Assembly: GCA_001931875.2 (NCBI GenBank)
Contig: MSJH02000812.1
Span: 310,001 to 374,000, forward strand
Origin: Byssochlamys sp. IMV 00236
Lineage: Eukaryota > Ascomycota > Eurotiomycetes > Eurotiales > Thermoascaceae
DNA: 64,000 nucleotides
Reading direction: 5' to 3'
In this document: piece after piece, positions 1-14,468 of the stretch
How the letters are laid out: every line of letters begins with the position of its first letter
Numbering within the stretch: the first letter of the stretch is position 1
The notes under the pieces: generated by a model
Database searches by the model: none
Seen by the model: the letters and a program-made list of their open reading frames with translations, nothing else
Told to the model about the DNA's origin: nothing
Position numbers and translations under genes: made by a program

Positions 1-1467
1 AAGAGACGATTTGCCTTCTGCCGAGAAAGGCACCTCCAGAGAAAGCACGATTAGCATCGATAACTCCATCGAAATAGTTAGACTCTGTCTCAGGGGCGTC
101 AATGTATGCTGCCGAAGCGGTTAGGTCCCATGCAGGCGCGAGTATCGGCGCAGTGGCATACGGTTGTAGACTTCCTTGAAGGTCCCATTTAGAAGTCCAG
201 GTAGATAGTCCTGTCAGATGATATTTCTCATAGAGTTCCTGGAGTGTTTGTCTGTAATCATTGCGCAACTTTGCACTGATGTCTTTCCCTCCCTCGTCGT
301 TGAAACCAAAGTAATAGTAGCTGTCCGGAAGAGTGCTCGGGGGTACATTCGTGGTTCCAAAATAGCTCGGGAGAGCAGCAATTGGTGAATAGTTCCTCGA
401 TTCTTGGAAGAAGTTGATAAAGTTGTCGGTCCAGAATAATGTGGCTCTGAATTCCGCTGAATCCTCCCAGGCATAGATTCCTAGTTCGCGGATAAGATCA
501 GCGTTTTCACCGCTCATGACATACTGCTCAGTGAAAGATGTCCAAAGGTCTGTGCCTGCCTGGCTGAAGTGGTCCACTACATATGCGAACCATGAAGCTG
601 GATTGTTCGGATTTGTCGCATTGTTGAATGCACCTTGAGCTGCTAGATACCCGGTTCGACGTTGCCAGAAGGCAAAGAGAATATATTCTCCGCCGTCTGT
701 TGGTGCCGTGTACCGGATGCTCCCGTTTGAAACCCGCGCAGTCACATCTTGTACACTATGATAGTCCAGTTGGACAACCCGAGGATCATCGGACGGAACT
801 AAATACATATATCGTCAGCAGTGCTCAGGTCAAAAGGCCTCTTAGTCGTACTTTTACTCTTGCGTGCCACAATCGCAGAGACGAATTTGTTCGTGTAATT
901 GACAAGAGGAGGGTAAAAGTCGGGCTTGTTCGCATATCCAGCATCGGTATTCTTTGGCTGAGGAAGCCATCCATCATATGTTTGGCCAGATGTTAAGTTG
1001 ACTTGACCATATGCGAGTTCAGTATTCATTCCCTTCGTGTCAGGGTCCAGAATTGGAATGGAGGCCCCCTGAGTAGGACCCAATGCGAAATCAGCTGTCA
1101 TGTTGAGTGCTTTTATGGCATGCAATATAGTGTTGAATTTCTGATACCACCGTGCCCCTCCATATCCGTAAAGAGCAGGATCAACAACAGCATCTTCGAT
1201 GCCGTAATTTTCGAGGCAAATGATTTCTGCACCTCCTGCACCGTGCTCCTTCATCTGCTTCAGGTCAAACTGCAGTACATTATCTTCAACATCCGCATCT
1301 GGAACCCAGTAACGAAAGTATGGTCGCGCCAGTCCAACGGGATTATCGAACTGTTGCGACACATTGTAAGTTATCCATGTTGCAGGACGCTGCCCAAAAC
1401 CTGGAGGTTTTGCGTTGTTGGCAACAGCTATACCAGCAAGGAGAGAAACAATCACCCATAAATGCAT
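1..1467 (-). CDS. Secreted GH106-like glycosidase (alpha-L-rhamnosidase type), 5' part, cut by window edge
   Basis: Likely secreted hydrolase acting on rhamnose-containing pectin side chains. The ATG at 1467 opens a signal peptide (MHLWVIVSLLAGIAVANN). Exon 1 is 1467-858; the intron at 857-799 has donor GTAAAAG, a CTGAC branch site and TTTAG acceptor; exon 2 runs from 798 to the window edge without a stop, giving about 469 residues. The N-terminal part carries PYFRYWVPDADV and KEHGAGGAEII, and exon 2 has DHFSQAGTDLWTSF and an ELGIYAWEDSAEF stretch, patterns I associate with GH106. The catalytic acids lie partly beyond the edge, so activity is unconfirmed. Many N-x-S/T sites fit secretion. It diverges from the GH28 gene at 2078. 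Another unassigned secreted glycosidase clan is the main alternative. Confidence 0.75.
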
Positions 1468-2077
1468 TTTAACGTGCTTGCTTTGACAAACGCTACGTCT
1501 ATTATTTACCCCTGGTGGAAACCGATTCTTTATCAACCTTTGGGAAATTCTATTCTACTCAATGATTTATCTTTCAGACAAGCTCCACTGTCAAATCTCG
1601 TTCATCTTTGTTCCTCCAAGCAGACTCCCGATAGGAGCAGGGATATCGGCAAGATTCAAGCCCATACTATGTGGGATTTGGGAGGTAAAATAACGCAAAT
1701 ATATGTCGGAAGTTGCCGAACTTTCGCCTATAGTGCAGTGGTATATTTTGCCGGAAGTAATTTTCCCGCTGATAGTTCGAATATAGGAGTTCGCATCGCA
1801 GGTAGTATCGACTGAATGAAGACTAAGTGGGGGAATCTGCTGCAAGTGCGGAACAACGCCATAGAGACTGTATATTGCGTCTATCGACGGCTGACGAATC
1901 CTCCAATACCAATCATATCTCTACATCTCAGGCTATTTACTTGAAACAGGAACAGGATTTTAAGTAAATTAAGTAGAATGACAAAAGGATCGGTCTACTC
2001 GTGAGCACTGTAAATTTCAAACTGCAAAGAGCTCTATCGGTTACTCTGTACGTTGTTTACTGCATCGGTTTCTCAAA
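1468..2077. promoter_or_regulatory. Shared divergent promoter of the GH106-like and GH28 genes
   Basis: 610 bp between two divergent start codons, with no credible ORF. It contains an exact TCCNCCAAT match at 1899-1907 and a one-mismatch copy (TCCTCCAAG) at 1613-1621, which suggests galacturonate-type induction of both genes. Confidence 0.6.
1899..1907 (+). promoter_or_regulatory. Candidate galacturonate-responsive element (TCCTCCAAT)
   Basis: Exact match to TCCNCCAAT, the element reported upstream of galacturonic-acid-induced pectinase genes in Aspergillus and linked to the activator GaaR. It sits 171 bp upstream of the GH28 start and 432 bp from the GH106-like start, and includes a CCAAT core. 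Binding is inferred. Confidence 0.5.
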
Positions 2078-3759
2078 ATGAAGAGTATAATATGGCTAGT
2101 TTCAATTATAATTTTTTGCACTGCCACCGCACTTGGTGCGAATCAAACATCCACGACGAAAACATGCGTTGTCCCAGCTCATGGCAACGGCGAAGATGAC
2201 TCCCCATCGATCAAGGCAGCATTCAATACCTGTAGACACAATGGACACGTTATATTCTCAGAGAACCAGACATATAGCATTCAACAGGTTCTCCAGCTGC
2301 ACAACCTCAGCAACGTTCATATCGACTTGAGAGGTACTTTATTGGTATGGACACATATACCTTATAACAGAATATTGATTTACTCACATTTCACTAGTAC
2401 TCGACGGATGTGCGCTACTGGATCCAGCACGGGTCATACTATCCATTCCAAAACATATCAATTGCATTGGAGTTATCGGGAGATCACATCACTGTTGATG
2501 GACATAATACAGGCGTGATTGATGGCCAAGGCCAGGTCTGGTATGACTGTAAGTGACTCCAACTCACATATACAAAAATCGATCTCTGAGAACAAGAAGT
2601 GGCCCTTGGTGTGGGTGGATTGTTTGGACGACCCATACCATTCTCTTTTCGCAATGCGCGAAACTCAATCGCTCGGAATTTCGCCATCAGACAATCTGGA
2701 AAATGGTAAGGAACTATGTATCGACTAAACGATGAAACGCTAATCGCAAACCAAGGAATTTCGTCATTATCGAATCGAAGAATATCACAGTAGACAATAT
2801 CAAGCTCACTGCACATTCTGATGATTATCAGGTATGAGGTATCAACGCGGAGAGACTTGCTATAGTTGACTGGTCTTCAGGCAAATCCTGGAAACCTTGG
2901 TAATACAGATGGTTTCGACACCCTTTACAGCGATGATGTTAGAATTTCAGTCAGTAATACAAGCCCCTCACATGATTGACAACTTTCTCATACGTTCATT
3001 AGAACAGCTACGTTGATACAGGAGATGACTGTGTCAGTTTTAAGCCAGGTACGAACGGACGTGCTAAGACAAATAAATTCTCTCTAACAAAGTTAGGCTC
3101 AACCAATATTCATGTCAAGAACCTAACTTGCGTCCAAACGGCTGGAATCGCCATCGGAAGTCTTGGTCAGTATCAAGGCCAGTTTGACTTGGTAGAGAAT
3201 ATCACAGCTGAAGATATCACGGTAAGCTGCGAACTTGAGGAGGAATATTCCTATATTAACTTCGTATACAGCTCAAACACAGCCGGAATGGCGCCTATAT
3301 CAAGACCTACAACGGCAAAAGTGTCTACTATCCTCCTCAAGGCGGTGGTAACGGGACAGGTCTTGTGCGGAACGTTTGTAAGTAGAAAGACCTAAATTTA
3401 TCACTCCAATACAGCTAATCACCGACAAATTTTCAGTATTCGAAAACTTTCACATCGAGGATATCACAGCAGCGCCAGTCTTACTCCAGCAGTGTACCCA
3501 TTGGGCTGGTTGGGGTGTGCCTCCATGCGCTGAGTACCCATCGGCGGGCTTCACATTCAACAATATAACCTGGCATAACTTTACTGGATATGCTAATGAA
3601 GCTATTGGTAATACGACTATCTCTCTGGAGTGCTCGACAAAATCTACGTGTACGAACTTTCGCTTTTCGGACATCAATGTTCGACCTGTAAACGGTTATG
3701 CATCAGCCAAGTGTACGAACGTGAGCGGTTTAGATGATCGATGTCGACCGTCTAGTTAA
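2078..3759 (+). CDS. Secreted GH28 pectinase, exo-rhamnogalacturonase-like
   Basis: Right-handed beta-helix glycosidase of family GH28, 422 aa. Nine exons: 2078-2344, 2398-2548, 2600-2705, 2756-2831, 2881-2949, 3003-3048, 3097-3221, 3272-3377, 3437-3759; all junctions keep phase. A signal peptide opens it (MKSIIWLVSIIIFCTATALG). Catalytic acids are visible as NTDG (D210) and GDDC (D231/D232). Where polygalacturonases have GHG(I/L)S(I/V)GS, this protein reads AGIAIGSLG (about 254-262), so the catalytic-site histidine is missing. That replacement is typical of rhamnogalacturonan-acting GH28 members, so I favour exo-rhamnogalacturonase over polygalacturonase. Later motifs YIKTYNGK and YPPQGGGNGTG fit the exo-acting clade. 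The acceptor at 2599 was chosen because the alternatives create a stop. It shares its promoter with the GH106-like gene. Confidence 0.85.
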
Positions 3760-6226
<2,467 letters not shown>

Positions 6227-6332
6227 AGAACATATCAATGATAAAATGAACAATATTGCCGAAACAATTCGTTACATGCAATCGATAAAGCTCGCCATAG
6301 ATCAACGAGTAACTAGCATGATAAGGTGCCTG

Positions 6333-6933
6333 TCACTCTCCCTCATAACCCCCTCCTTGATACGCATTAATCTCAAGACCCCCAATAATACGACTGGGCG
6401 GCGAAATCAACATCAACTGCTCGATATCATCCATAACATCCTTGCCATGCTCTCGCGTCTTCCGAGGAAACATATCCAGAAATCCCGCAACCTCCTTTGA
6501 ATTCAGGACTCGATAGCTCAGGACGGCGCCGTTTTTATCGAAGTTGCGCCACACACCGTCTTCGCCGAGGCCGGAGAAACCGTCAGGGTCTTGGCGTAGG
6601 GATTCCATGATGCAGAGTAGGTGTAGTCGGGAGAACGGGATGGAGTACGAGGCTGTGAATGATGGGTAGGGGGAGGGGAGGGGTTCTTCGATCTATTGGT
6701 GGGAGAGGTGTGAGGTTAGTTTTGATGGATCATCAGGTCTTGGGAAGCGGAGGGGTTTGTTTTACCATTATGTACGGTCCTTTGGGGGGCTTATAGTGGG
6801 GATATCGTTTTTGGTTTCTTGACCAGAGGAATGAATAACGAGGAGGAGCAGGAAATGTAGGCGCTCTATGGTAGATGGAGGAGAGGTGTGAAGGGGGAGA
6901 ATTTAATGGATATTTCAGGCGGAGGTAATGCAT
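6333..6933 (-). CDS. Small hypothetical protein, 175 aa
   Basis: I do not recognise this protein. It is supported by a clean gene structure: exon 1 6933-6766 (ATG at 6933), intron 6765-6693 (donor GTAAAA, CTAAC branch site, AATAG acceptor), exon 2 6692-6333, with the frame kept across the junction (...KGPYIM then IEEPLPSPYPSF). The first half is rich in Pro, Tyr and basic residues; the second is a soluble stretch with SYRVLNSKEVAGFLDMF and DDIEQLMLISPPS. No signal peptide or membrane helix is clear. It converges on the sulfatase, 106 bp away. The start could lie in another upstream exon. Confidence 0.5.
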
Positions 6934-8089
6934 TTCATGGTTTCACAGACAACGTCATATTCGTACTACTATCTACATATTAGGGTCTCTGCTATAGTAC
7001 TTTTGACCACCGTGTGACATCGGATCAGAACAAAGCCAGTAGGGATCATTACGGAAGCAGCAGCAGCGCGGACTGCATAATTAAGGGCATCCTGCGAGGA
7101 GAAAATGCTAGCTGTAGTACAAATCAGGAGATGGATTATGTGGTGAATCCCTGGTTATTATTTTCAAGACTATTATTTTGGACATGCTGGAATGCTCGCT
7201 CACGCTGCATCAGGACTGGTCAGTCGTATTGGGTGTATCGGGTATTGAGTACTAGAGCGAATCCTAAGGAGAACACCCCGGAGGACATGTCAGAGATACT
7301 CATGCACACTTTCCTTTGCTTCTGTTGATGCACGTTCATAATACCCAAATCGCAGCTAAGCTGGAATTGTTGGCAAAACAGAGCTGAGGGTGCGTTCGTC
7401 CCGTTTCCGTTGTCTGTTTGACTACTATACCTACATATGTACTTCACCGCTTCATGATTGGCTTTTTCTTCCTCCTCCACGTTATCCAATACGAATTCTG
7501 ATTCGACAAACTATGCAAATAATATTGCAAATAGATTGCTATGTACACGTGGTTTACAATTCCCCGAGATCGTCAGCCAAGCATTGCTTATCACTCACTT
7601 GCATGAACTCCATAAGCTTATCTACTCTGCGGAATGCAGATCTACACGTGTGAATGAAAGCGCCGATAGTTTCCAGCCTAGGAGTGGTATTCGTTTTCAT
7701 TACGGGACGAGCCGTGATCGAGCTAAAGATACATACAATGACAAGGTAACTATGGGGTATAGACAATCCAGACATTAAAGACTCAATCATAATTTGGTAA
7801 GGCAAGCCATCGACCAGCCTAACCTGGAGAGAGTAGTCTCTGTCCGCAACGCGCAGATCGCAATGCAATCTGGTGCAGATGCGTAAAATGCTCGAGCAGC
7901 CCGCTGAGCTCCATAATGACTAGTTTAATGCGGGCAAAGATGCACGTTAGAACCGAAACAGAGAGAAAAGAAAATAGATCAGCCAGCCAGTGTTCGAGCC
8001 AGCGGCTGTGACTGGAAACGGAAAGTCAAGTCATCACGTCGTGCAACGACTGCTCCCGCAGCCCTCATAATATAATCATGGCTGTCCAC
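6934..8089. other. Intergenic region, no gene supported
   Basis: 1,156 bp. Several short open frames occur on the minus strand (7220-7489 and 7554-7868), but attempts to join them through introns gave wrong phase. I see no repeat or RNA gene. Confidence 0.4.
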
Positions 8090-10060
8090 TTAGGCGGACT
8101 GGTCGGGATCCTTGATGTGCTCGATATGAGCTTCACCGTTTTCCATGTGGTAGTCTGCGTTGGCATGGGACTTGTTGGTGATAATTCCCTTTTCGCCGGA
8201 AACATGACTAGCACGGCGCAAGTGATCTTCCGTCTCAGCGTAGTTGATGAGCAGTTCACCATTCTTGCCGTAGCGGCGAGGCTCATCCCGTGCAACCTTG
8301 ACAAGGTCCCAGATAGAAGTGGTCTTGTGGAAGATGTTGTCCATCTCCTCCAGAGAACGGTAGGCAGTCTCCGGGTAGAAGAAGTAGACGACGGGGAAGA
8401 TAAAAGCGTTACTGGAGAACAAGAGTCAACAATTGTTCACCCAGCGCATCAGAAGACGGGCAACTACTCACATAACTGCGAAGATAATGTAGGTTCTGTA
8501 TCCGATGGAGCTGAAAGCCACAGGAGTAATCATGACGACCATGAAATTGAAGGCCCAGTTGGCGGAGGTGGACAGAGCGTTGGCGGGGGCACGGATACGC
8601 AGAGGGACCTGCACATCGAGAATTAGTATACCTATTTCATGGGAGAGAGACAATGCGGGGCTCTACGTACGATCTCAGCCGGGTACAGCCAGGTCATACC
8701 CAACCAACCCCAGGCGAAAAAGGTGTTGAAGACAAACAGGAAGACTGCTGCCACAATACCAGGCTTGGTCTGGCCCTCGAAGCTCGTAGTGATGGCCAGG
8801 ACCACCATCGAGAGAGACATTCCCGCAGCGCCAACCAGCATCAGCGGTCGACGGCCAACCTTTTCGACGATTACGACGGGAAGCCACGAAGCCAAGAAGT
8901 ACTCCGTTCCGTTGCAAGCAGCAAGGATACGAGAGAGCATACCGCTGAGACCAATGCTGTTCTCGTAGATAACGGCCGCGTAGTAAGTGATGAGGTTGAT
9001 ACCGGAGATCTGTTGGAACATCTGGTTGACGTAGGCCAGGACGACACGGTGGAAGTGCCTGTCTTCGTCCATGGTGAAAAGATCCTTGAAAGAGGAATCC
9101 TTGAGGGCCAAGACGGTGTCCTTGATTTCGGTGAACTCGGTGTGTATCAAGGGGTCATCAGCAGGCAGATCCATCAGAGCCGTGAGCACTGCAACGGCCT
9201 CCTCCTCTTTGCCCTTCATTATGAGCCAACGAGGCGACTCGGGAAGAGGCAAGACAAAGAGGAGAATGATGATGGCGAACAAGATCTGGAAGGCAATGGG
9301 AAACCTCCACGAGACCGAGGATGGCTCGAGGAAGGAGAATCCAAAATCCAGCCAGTAACTGATACAGATACCACCTGTGATGAGAGCGCCTTCTATCATG
9401 ACGAGCTGACCACGGCGATGTGACTTGGAGCACTCTGATTGCCACGTCGGGACGGTCGAGGTATTCAGGCCATTTCCAATTCCAGTTACGATACGGCCGA
9501 CAATCAAGTGCGCGAGTTCGAAAGCGGTGCACTGCAGGACCGCACCGACCACCATGATTGCGGAGCCTATGAAGATAGTCTTCCGACGTCCGAGGCGATC
9601 ACCAATGAAGATACATAGAATGGCACCACAGAAACAGCCGACATTGTACGACGCAACAGCAATACCTGCACCATAGTGTCAGGTTTGGGGGGCCACATCA
9701 ACAGATCTTTTGAGGGGTTCGAATTTACCTTGGATGGTTGAACGGTGGTTGACTTGGGACTGGGTGAGACCGGCCGTACCCTCCTTGGTAGTATCGATCG
9801 AAGGGAATGTTCTAACCCAAGAGCCCAGGGACAAAAGTCCTCCCATGACACCTCTGTATTTAACAATCAGTGACTGCTCCAATGGCACTCTTGATGCCAA
9901 AAGCTCTTACTGGTCATAACCGAAAAGCCTGGCAGACATGTTAGCACGTAGTCACCGTTGAAGGTTTAATGGATTCAGGGCCATACAAGAAATCCAGACC
10001 GGCGATGATGCCGATAGCGACGTTGAGCCTAGTGCCCTTAAGCCCCAGGTACCGACCCAT
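8090..10060 (-). CDS. MFS sugar transporter (12-TM sugar porter family)
   Basis: Plasma-membrane sugar permease, 556 aa. Six exons: 10060-9987, 9928-9911, 9853-9729, 9665-8671, 8608-8472, 8411-8090. Exon 2 is an 18-nt microexon encoding part of the TM1 motif LFGYDQGV; the phases around it fit exactly. Sugar-porter signatures are present: GDRLGRRK after TM2, GRIVTGIGNGLNTSTVP, PESPRWL before the central loop, QQISGINLITYYA in TM7, EKVGRRPL, and PAEIVPLRIRAPANAL in TM10/11. The C-terminal tail is cytosolic and charged, with PETAYRSLEEMD. The transported sugar cannot be read from sequence. Proximity to pectin hydrolases makes a monosaccharide released from pectin plausible but unproven. Confidence 0.9.
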
Positions 10061-13000
10061 GATGGCTCAATGGCTCGCGACCCCTTTCAGATCTCTTCAA
10101 CAAAGGGTCAGGAAGAACAAACAGAGACAGATGACAGGCGTATCACCCCGGACCATACGCGGCGGATTGGCAGCGCGTCTCAAGATATCGCCGAAGATAG
10201 AATCTTGCGAGAAAGAAAAAGAGACCGGCCCGTGACCAGGGGACGCGAGGGTCTTTTTAAACACCTTTGAATCATCCGAGTACATGCTGCTGGGGGTTGA
10301 CTATTCGGGCACTGGCCTTTGCGACCCCCGGCTTTTCGCCCGCAATTGACCATCTCCGGATCTGGAGGTGGACCTGATTAGTTGCGCTTCCCCAGCATCG
10401 GCCCCCGGGTTTTCTCCACCGAGTCTTCCCTGTGGCTGTTGGTTTGGAGGGGGAAGATCGGGCGACCAACGACTCCACTGTTACCGACTTGAAGCGCGAG
10501 GGTTGGTTGTCCGCCATCGGTTAGCCCTCTCAGACGACTTCAAGCGGCTCGGCGCAAACAGACGCCAGGACGACAAAGACGGCTATCCAGATGCTCCACC
10601 AGATGCCGTCATGGCGCATCCCAAGCCCTGGCCCTGCTTAACTTGTTTTGGCGAACCCGAGACACATCCCTGACGACGGAAACAGACTCATGGCATTGGA
10701 TTCTAGCAAGCATCACTATCAACATCGTCTTCGTGCACGTGAGTTGCCGCCAGGCGCTCCGTTCTGTCCGCTCTCGCGGCGTGGTCGTTGCCCTCGCGTG
10801 GTGCCGAACCGCTAAATATGTTAATTTTTCCGGGGTTTGGGGAACTCCAGGTTTTGACTAAGTGGAGGTAAACCGGGGGAAGGGACTGAGCGGCGCTAGT
10901 TCTCCCAGCCCAGTGCCCGCCGGCTAAAACTGAGTGCTGGGTGCTCGTGCGCAATCTTCATTTTTTTCTTCGATCCCGCCAGAAGGGATTTCACGAGTTC
11001 GATGGGTGGCTGACAGGACGTCGAGGCCTTCATGTCCCGACCTCCAACAAGAAACTCGGGATCGCGAGCGGCACCGTCTGGGCTGCCGTGTGATGATCGT
11101 ACGGGACTTCACGTTTGTGCTTGGCCTTGTCCGTCCCGCGTTACAGTACGCACGGTGCTCTCAACTGGACAATATCCTGATGACGAGGATTGCGCAGGGC
11201 CGTCAGCTTCCCGAGGAAACGAGCCCCCTCAATGCTCGAATAACCATGCCAATCCGAAATCGTCACAACGCACAGTGGAGTGTCAGGCAGCGCTGGGCGA
11301 ATCCCACGAGGGGCGATTTATTGCGCGCAGAGTCCACCTGAACAAATAATATCTATCCTTGCGCGGTTTTATTCGAAGCCGAAATGTAACTCGATACACC
11401 GTGACACTCGGTGCACCGTCCACTTCTCCACCCCCAGCGGGGAGAGATTAAGTCTGAAGTTCGAGCCACTACGGCATCATTATTATTCAGCGATCTGTTC
11501 GGAGACGCCCGAAAGGGCCCGAGGCCGGTATTCAGACTAACTTAGCATGCTCGTATAGAGAGTCTCTCTGTTGCAGCTGCTGTGGCTGCAAGGGGTGCCA
11601 TGCGAGTCTTATCGTCAAGTGTCGATAACTAAGTTAGTGGTTGGCCCACGGGGAATGCAGCCAGGGGTGTAATTCCAGAAGAAATCAAATGGTGAGAAAG
11701 TAGTTCAACGGAAGCAGAGGATGACCATCGTCGCTGCAGAAGGCCGATGCAGAAGTCCTGCCATCGGTAGCACACCCGTGACACGGGAAGTTGTACGGTG
11801 GAGTAATAATACCGCCTCAGTCACAAACTCTCAGACGATATACTTATTGCAGCCAATGATGGGTTCGCATTTCATCCTCGACTCGCTGAAACGTCCGCGG
11901 AATTGCCATTTGCAGAAGAGTTGCCAAGAACTGCCGTCGTACCATACTCAACGTACCCAGGTAATTTACAGCCGTATACGAATCGGGACTGCAATGGTAG
12001 AGTATGTAAACATACAGTATATACTCTTACCAAGAATCTTTTTCTGCGATGGTATCTACCTTTTGGGAAGCATCAGCTCTGTACACCATACTCGATCACT
12101 ACGTACTCACTCTATGCCGTTGGGTGATGATTGTCCGGAAAGCCGGGAAAATACAGAGTAATATCACCTCTGTACCAGGTTGTAATTATAGGATATTCTG
12201 CCCCACCCAAGATGGCTCTGCGGAACTGCCTCTTTGGGACAATCGGCCCAGAGCTGTCATACTCGAGAGAAGACAAACCATCCATCGTTTGCCGGACATG
12301 CAGATTTTGTGGAACACAAAGAATCACATTCTCTCCAGAAACGCCTTCTAGAAGACTGTCTGCTGACACAGCTGCATTCAGTTAACCAACTAACCTACAT
12401 TACATGAACTTCTTGACGAACGAAAACGGCTTTTCGGCATCGAACCGAGTACTATACATAACTCTTGTGACATGCGATATCATATCCATGTCTTTTGTGC
12501 ATAGTTATCTCAGGAGTATTCTGTATTCCCTACTTCCGACTTCGAGGGGCTCTTTCACCTTCTACTGTTGGCTCGAGTTCTTACCAGCTCAAGTAATGTG
12601 GTTATACTTATTTCTTCCTCACGAGTACTCTACATCCATTGGGCTAATAATGGCTTTGATCGTCGCTCAGACCATGCGGTTGACAGGCCCATGTTGCGAT
12701 GACAAGGCTGGGTAGCCACTTCCGTCATCGCCTGTCCCCCCTCTCTTTTGTTCCTTACTCATATTAGTGCAGCTTTTATCCATCCATTTCCTAGGACGTT
12801 TGTTTCTTTCTCCCGCCTTTTGGCCGGCATTTACTGTAATCCAATCCCCATTCAAGCCAACTGATGCAAGAAACCTTCCACCATAGGCAGAAATCCGTTA
12901 GAATCTGATAATAATCATCGACGGCTCAATGAAGTGGCTCGTGTTGCACAGCAGTCCAGTAGTTCAGTCCCTTGCCTGCCGAACTTACGTCTCCCGTCCC

Positions 13001-13439
13001 TTTGATTCGACTCGGCACCCTGCATGTACTGTACATAGATGTTATCTCCTAGTCATACACGCGGACACTTGCACAGCAGCCAGCCATGATTGGACTTGGT
13101 TAGGTTAGACCTATTCTGTAGCCCATATCCCAGTTGTCCCTGGCTTTCAATTCGAGTAACAGTTCGGTTGATATCGGACCACAATGACCCGAGGGAGTAA
13201 ATGCTTCTTCTTTTTCTTCTTCCCCCTGGATTTCTTTTTCCATCCTTTGCAATGGCTGCATTCATATCAAGTCTGCATGGTGTATTCTACGTACGGGTAT
13301 CATATGAGCGAGCTATATGTCTTGAACATGACTCTGCAAGCTGATAATCTATACTAGGATCGAACATGACGATTAGTATCAGCATTTATTCATGAAATCA
13401 TTTCCCCCGATTGATAGTCATACAATATCGCGTCTCTGC
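10061..13439. other. 3.4 kb gene-poor region upstream of the sugar transporter
   Basis: No multi-exon gene could be assembled. The first 1.4 kb is GC-richer and would hold the transporter promoter; a CCGGGG string near 10873 fits the SYGGRG consensus of the carbon repressor CreA. A minus-strand open frame at 12112-12369 has coding-like composition but no start codon and no partner exon I can support. Confidence 0.4.
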
Positions 13440-14468
13440 CTAAGAAGTGTTATTAGGAACTGTCAAGCCTACAAAAACAACCAGAACAGCCGCGTAAGCA
13501 GCCGTGCTCGAAAGAACGTCCTTCAACCCTTCAATAAATAAGGCCATCATAAGACCAAATATAGACACGAACACCGATGTGGAAACCAGAGCGGTATAGA
13601 GTGTCCTGTGGAGGACCATCAGCCACATAGGTGCTATAAGCAAGATACCTCCTACAGCGGCTACCACCAATCGTTGCCGGAAACCCTTGACCCAGCTCTG
13701 CCGCAAGTTTCCGTCTCTTGTACCACCGATAGGGGCTGGTCTTATGTTGAGCGCCTCCCACGAGAGAATAGACTTCTCCCAACGCAGCGGGTCTGCTTCA
13801 TTCTCCTTGTTCCTCATGGCTACTTGGAGCATAAGGCGATCTATAGCTCGCTCTCCAGTCACGATAAAAGGGTCTTCTTTCCGTAATGCATATTTTGCCA
13901 TATAATCATAATCTTGCAAAGCTTGAACTATGACAGAGCTGCATCAGTGGGAAAGGAATCCGAATATATATAACTGATTCGAACCAATGGTAGACTCACC
14001 ATACTGTCTCAAGTCCTCAGCCCAGCCTGAAGGTTCCATAGCGTCGTATCGTAGGTCAACTGCGTGATAGACTAACTTATGTTGGAGTTGTCGTAATCGT
14101 AAGCGTTGTAGCTCAGAGAGATCGATATTGTAACTCTCTTCGTTGCCTTTTAGCTCAGAATTAATTGCGCCGATTCCACATTGAAGGTGTTGATTGTTGT
14201 GTTCTGGTTGTCGTTCGTCTGGCATGATTTCGTGACCACGACTACTCAAACGCCGTTCTGACTTACGGTCTGAATCTTTATTCATCTTAGAGCGTTGTGT
14301 AAATATCATGCTAAACAGAGAGCCAACTGGTTTACAGATCTTTGTGATGAGATTAGGGCGATGGTGGTCGATGATCCAGGAAGGGTCCTCAAAGTCCAGA
14401 AAGGCGTGCCCATCATTTTCTCCGTGATTGCCTTCGAGATCAGGCTCGTGCTGGGCTCGGAAAAACAT
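13440..14468 (-). CDS. DUF6594-type membrane protein
   Basis: Uncharacterised fungal membrane protein, 318 aa. Exon 1 14468-14000, intron 13999-13928 (GTGAGT...CATAG), exon 2 13927-13440; the junction joins DLRQY to VQALQDYDYM in phase. The N-terminal half is polar. The middle has a helix-rich segment (LSELQRLRLRQLQHKLVYHA) typical of DUF6594 proteins, then EDPFIVTGERAIDR, and the C-terminus carries three hydrophobic helices separated by very short loops. Members often lie in subtelomeric or heterokaryon-related gene pools of fungi, but no function is established. It stands alone, flanked by gene-poor and AT-rich DNA. Confidence 0.75.

Noticed and set aside
7220..7868. Possible small multi-exon minus-strand gene starting with an ATG near 7913 (MELSGLLEHF)
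   Set aside because: The helix-like pieces at 7554-7680 and 7220-7489 look coding, but no combination of donor and acceptor sites keeps phase between them.
8653..9423. 256-codon plus-strand open frame
   Set aside because: Antisense shadow of exon 4 of the sugar transporter; no family features.
10934..11341. 135-codon plus-strand frame in the GC-rich transporter promoter
   Set aside because: Arg/Pro/Ser composition expected of GC-rich non-coding DNA; no domain or splice context.
12112..12369. Coding-like minus-strand frame (contains YDSSGPIVPKRQFRRAILGG)
   Set aside because: Opens with GTG, an in-frame stop lies just upstream, and no partner exon was found beyond the possible acceptor near 12378.
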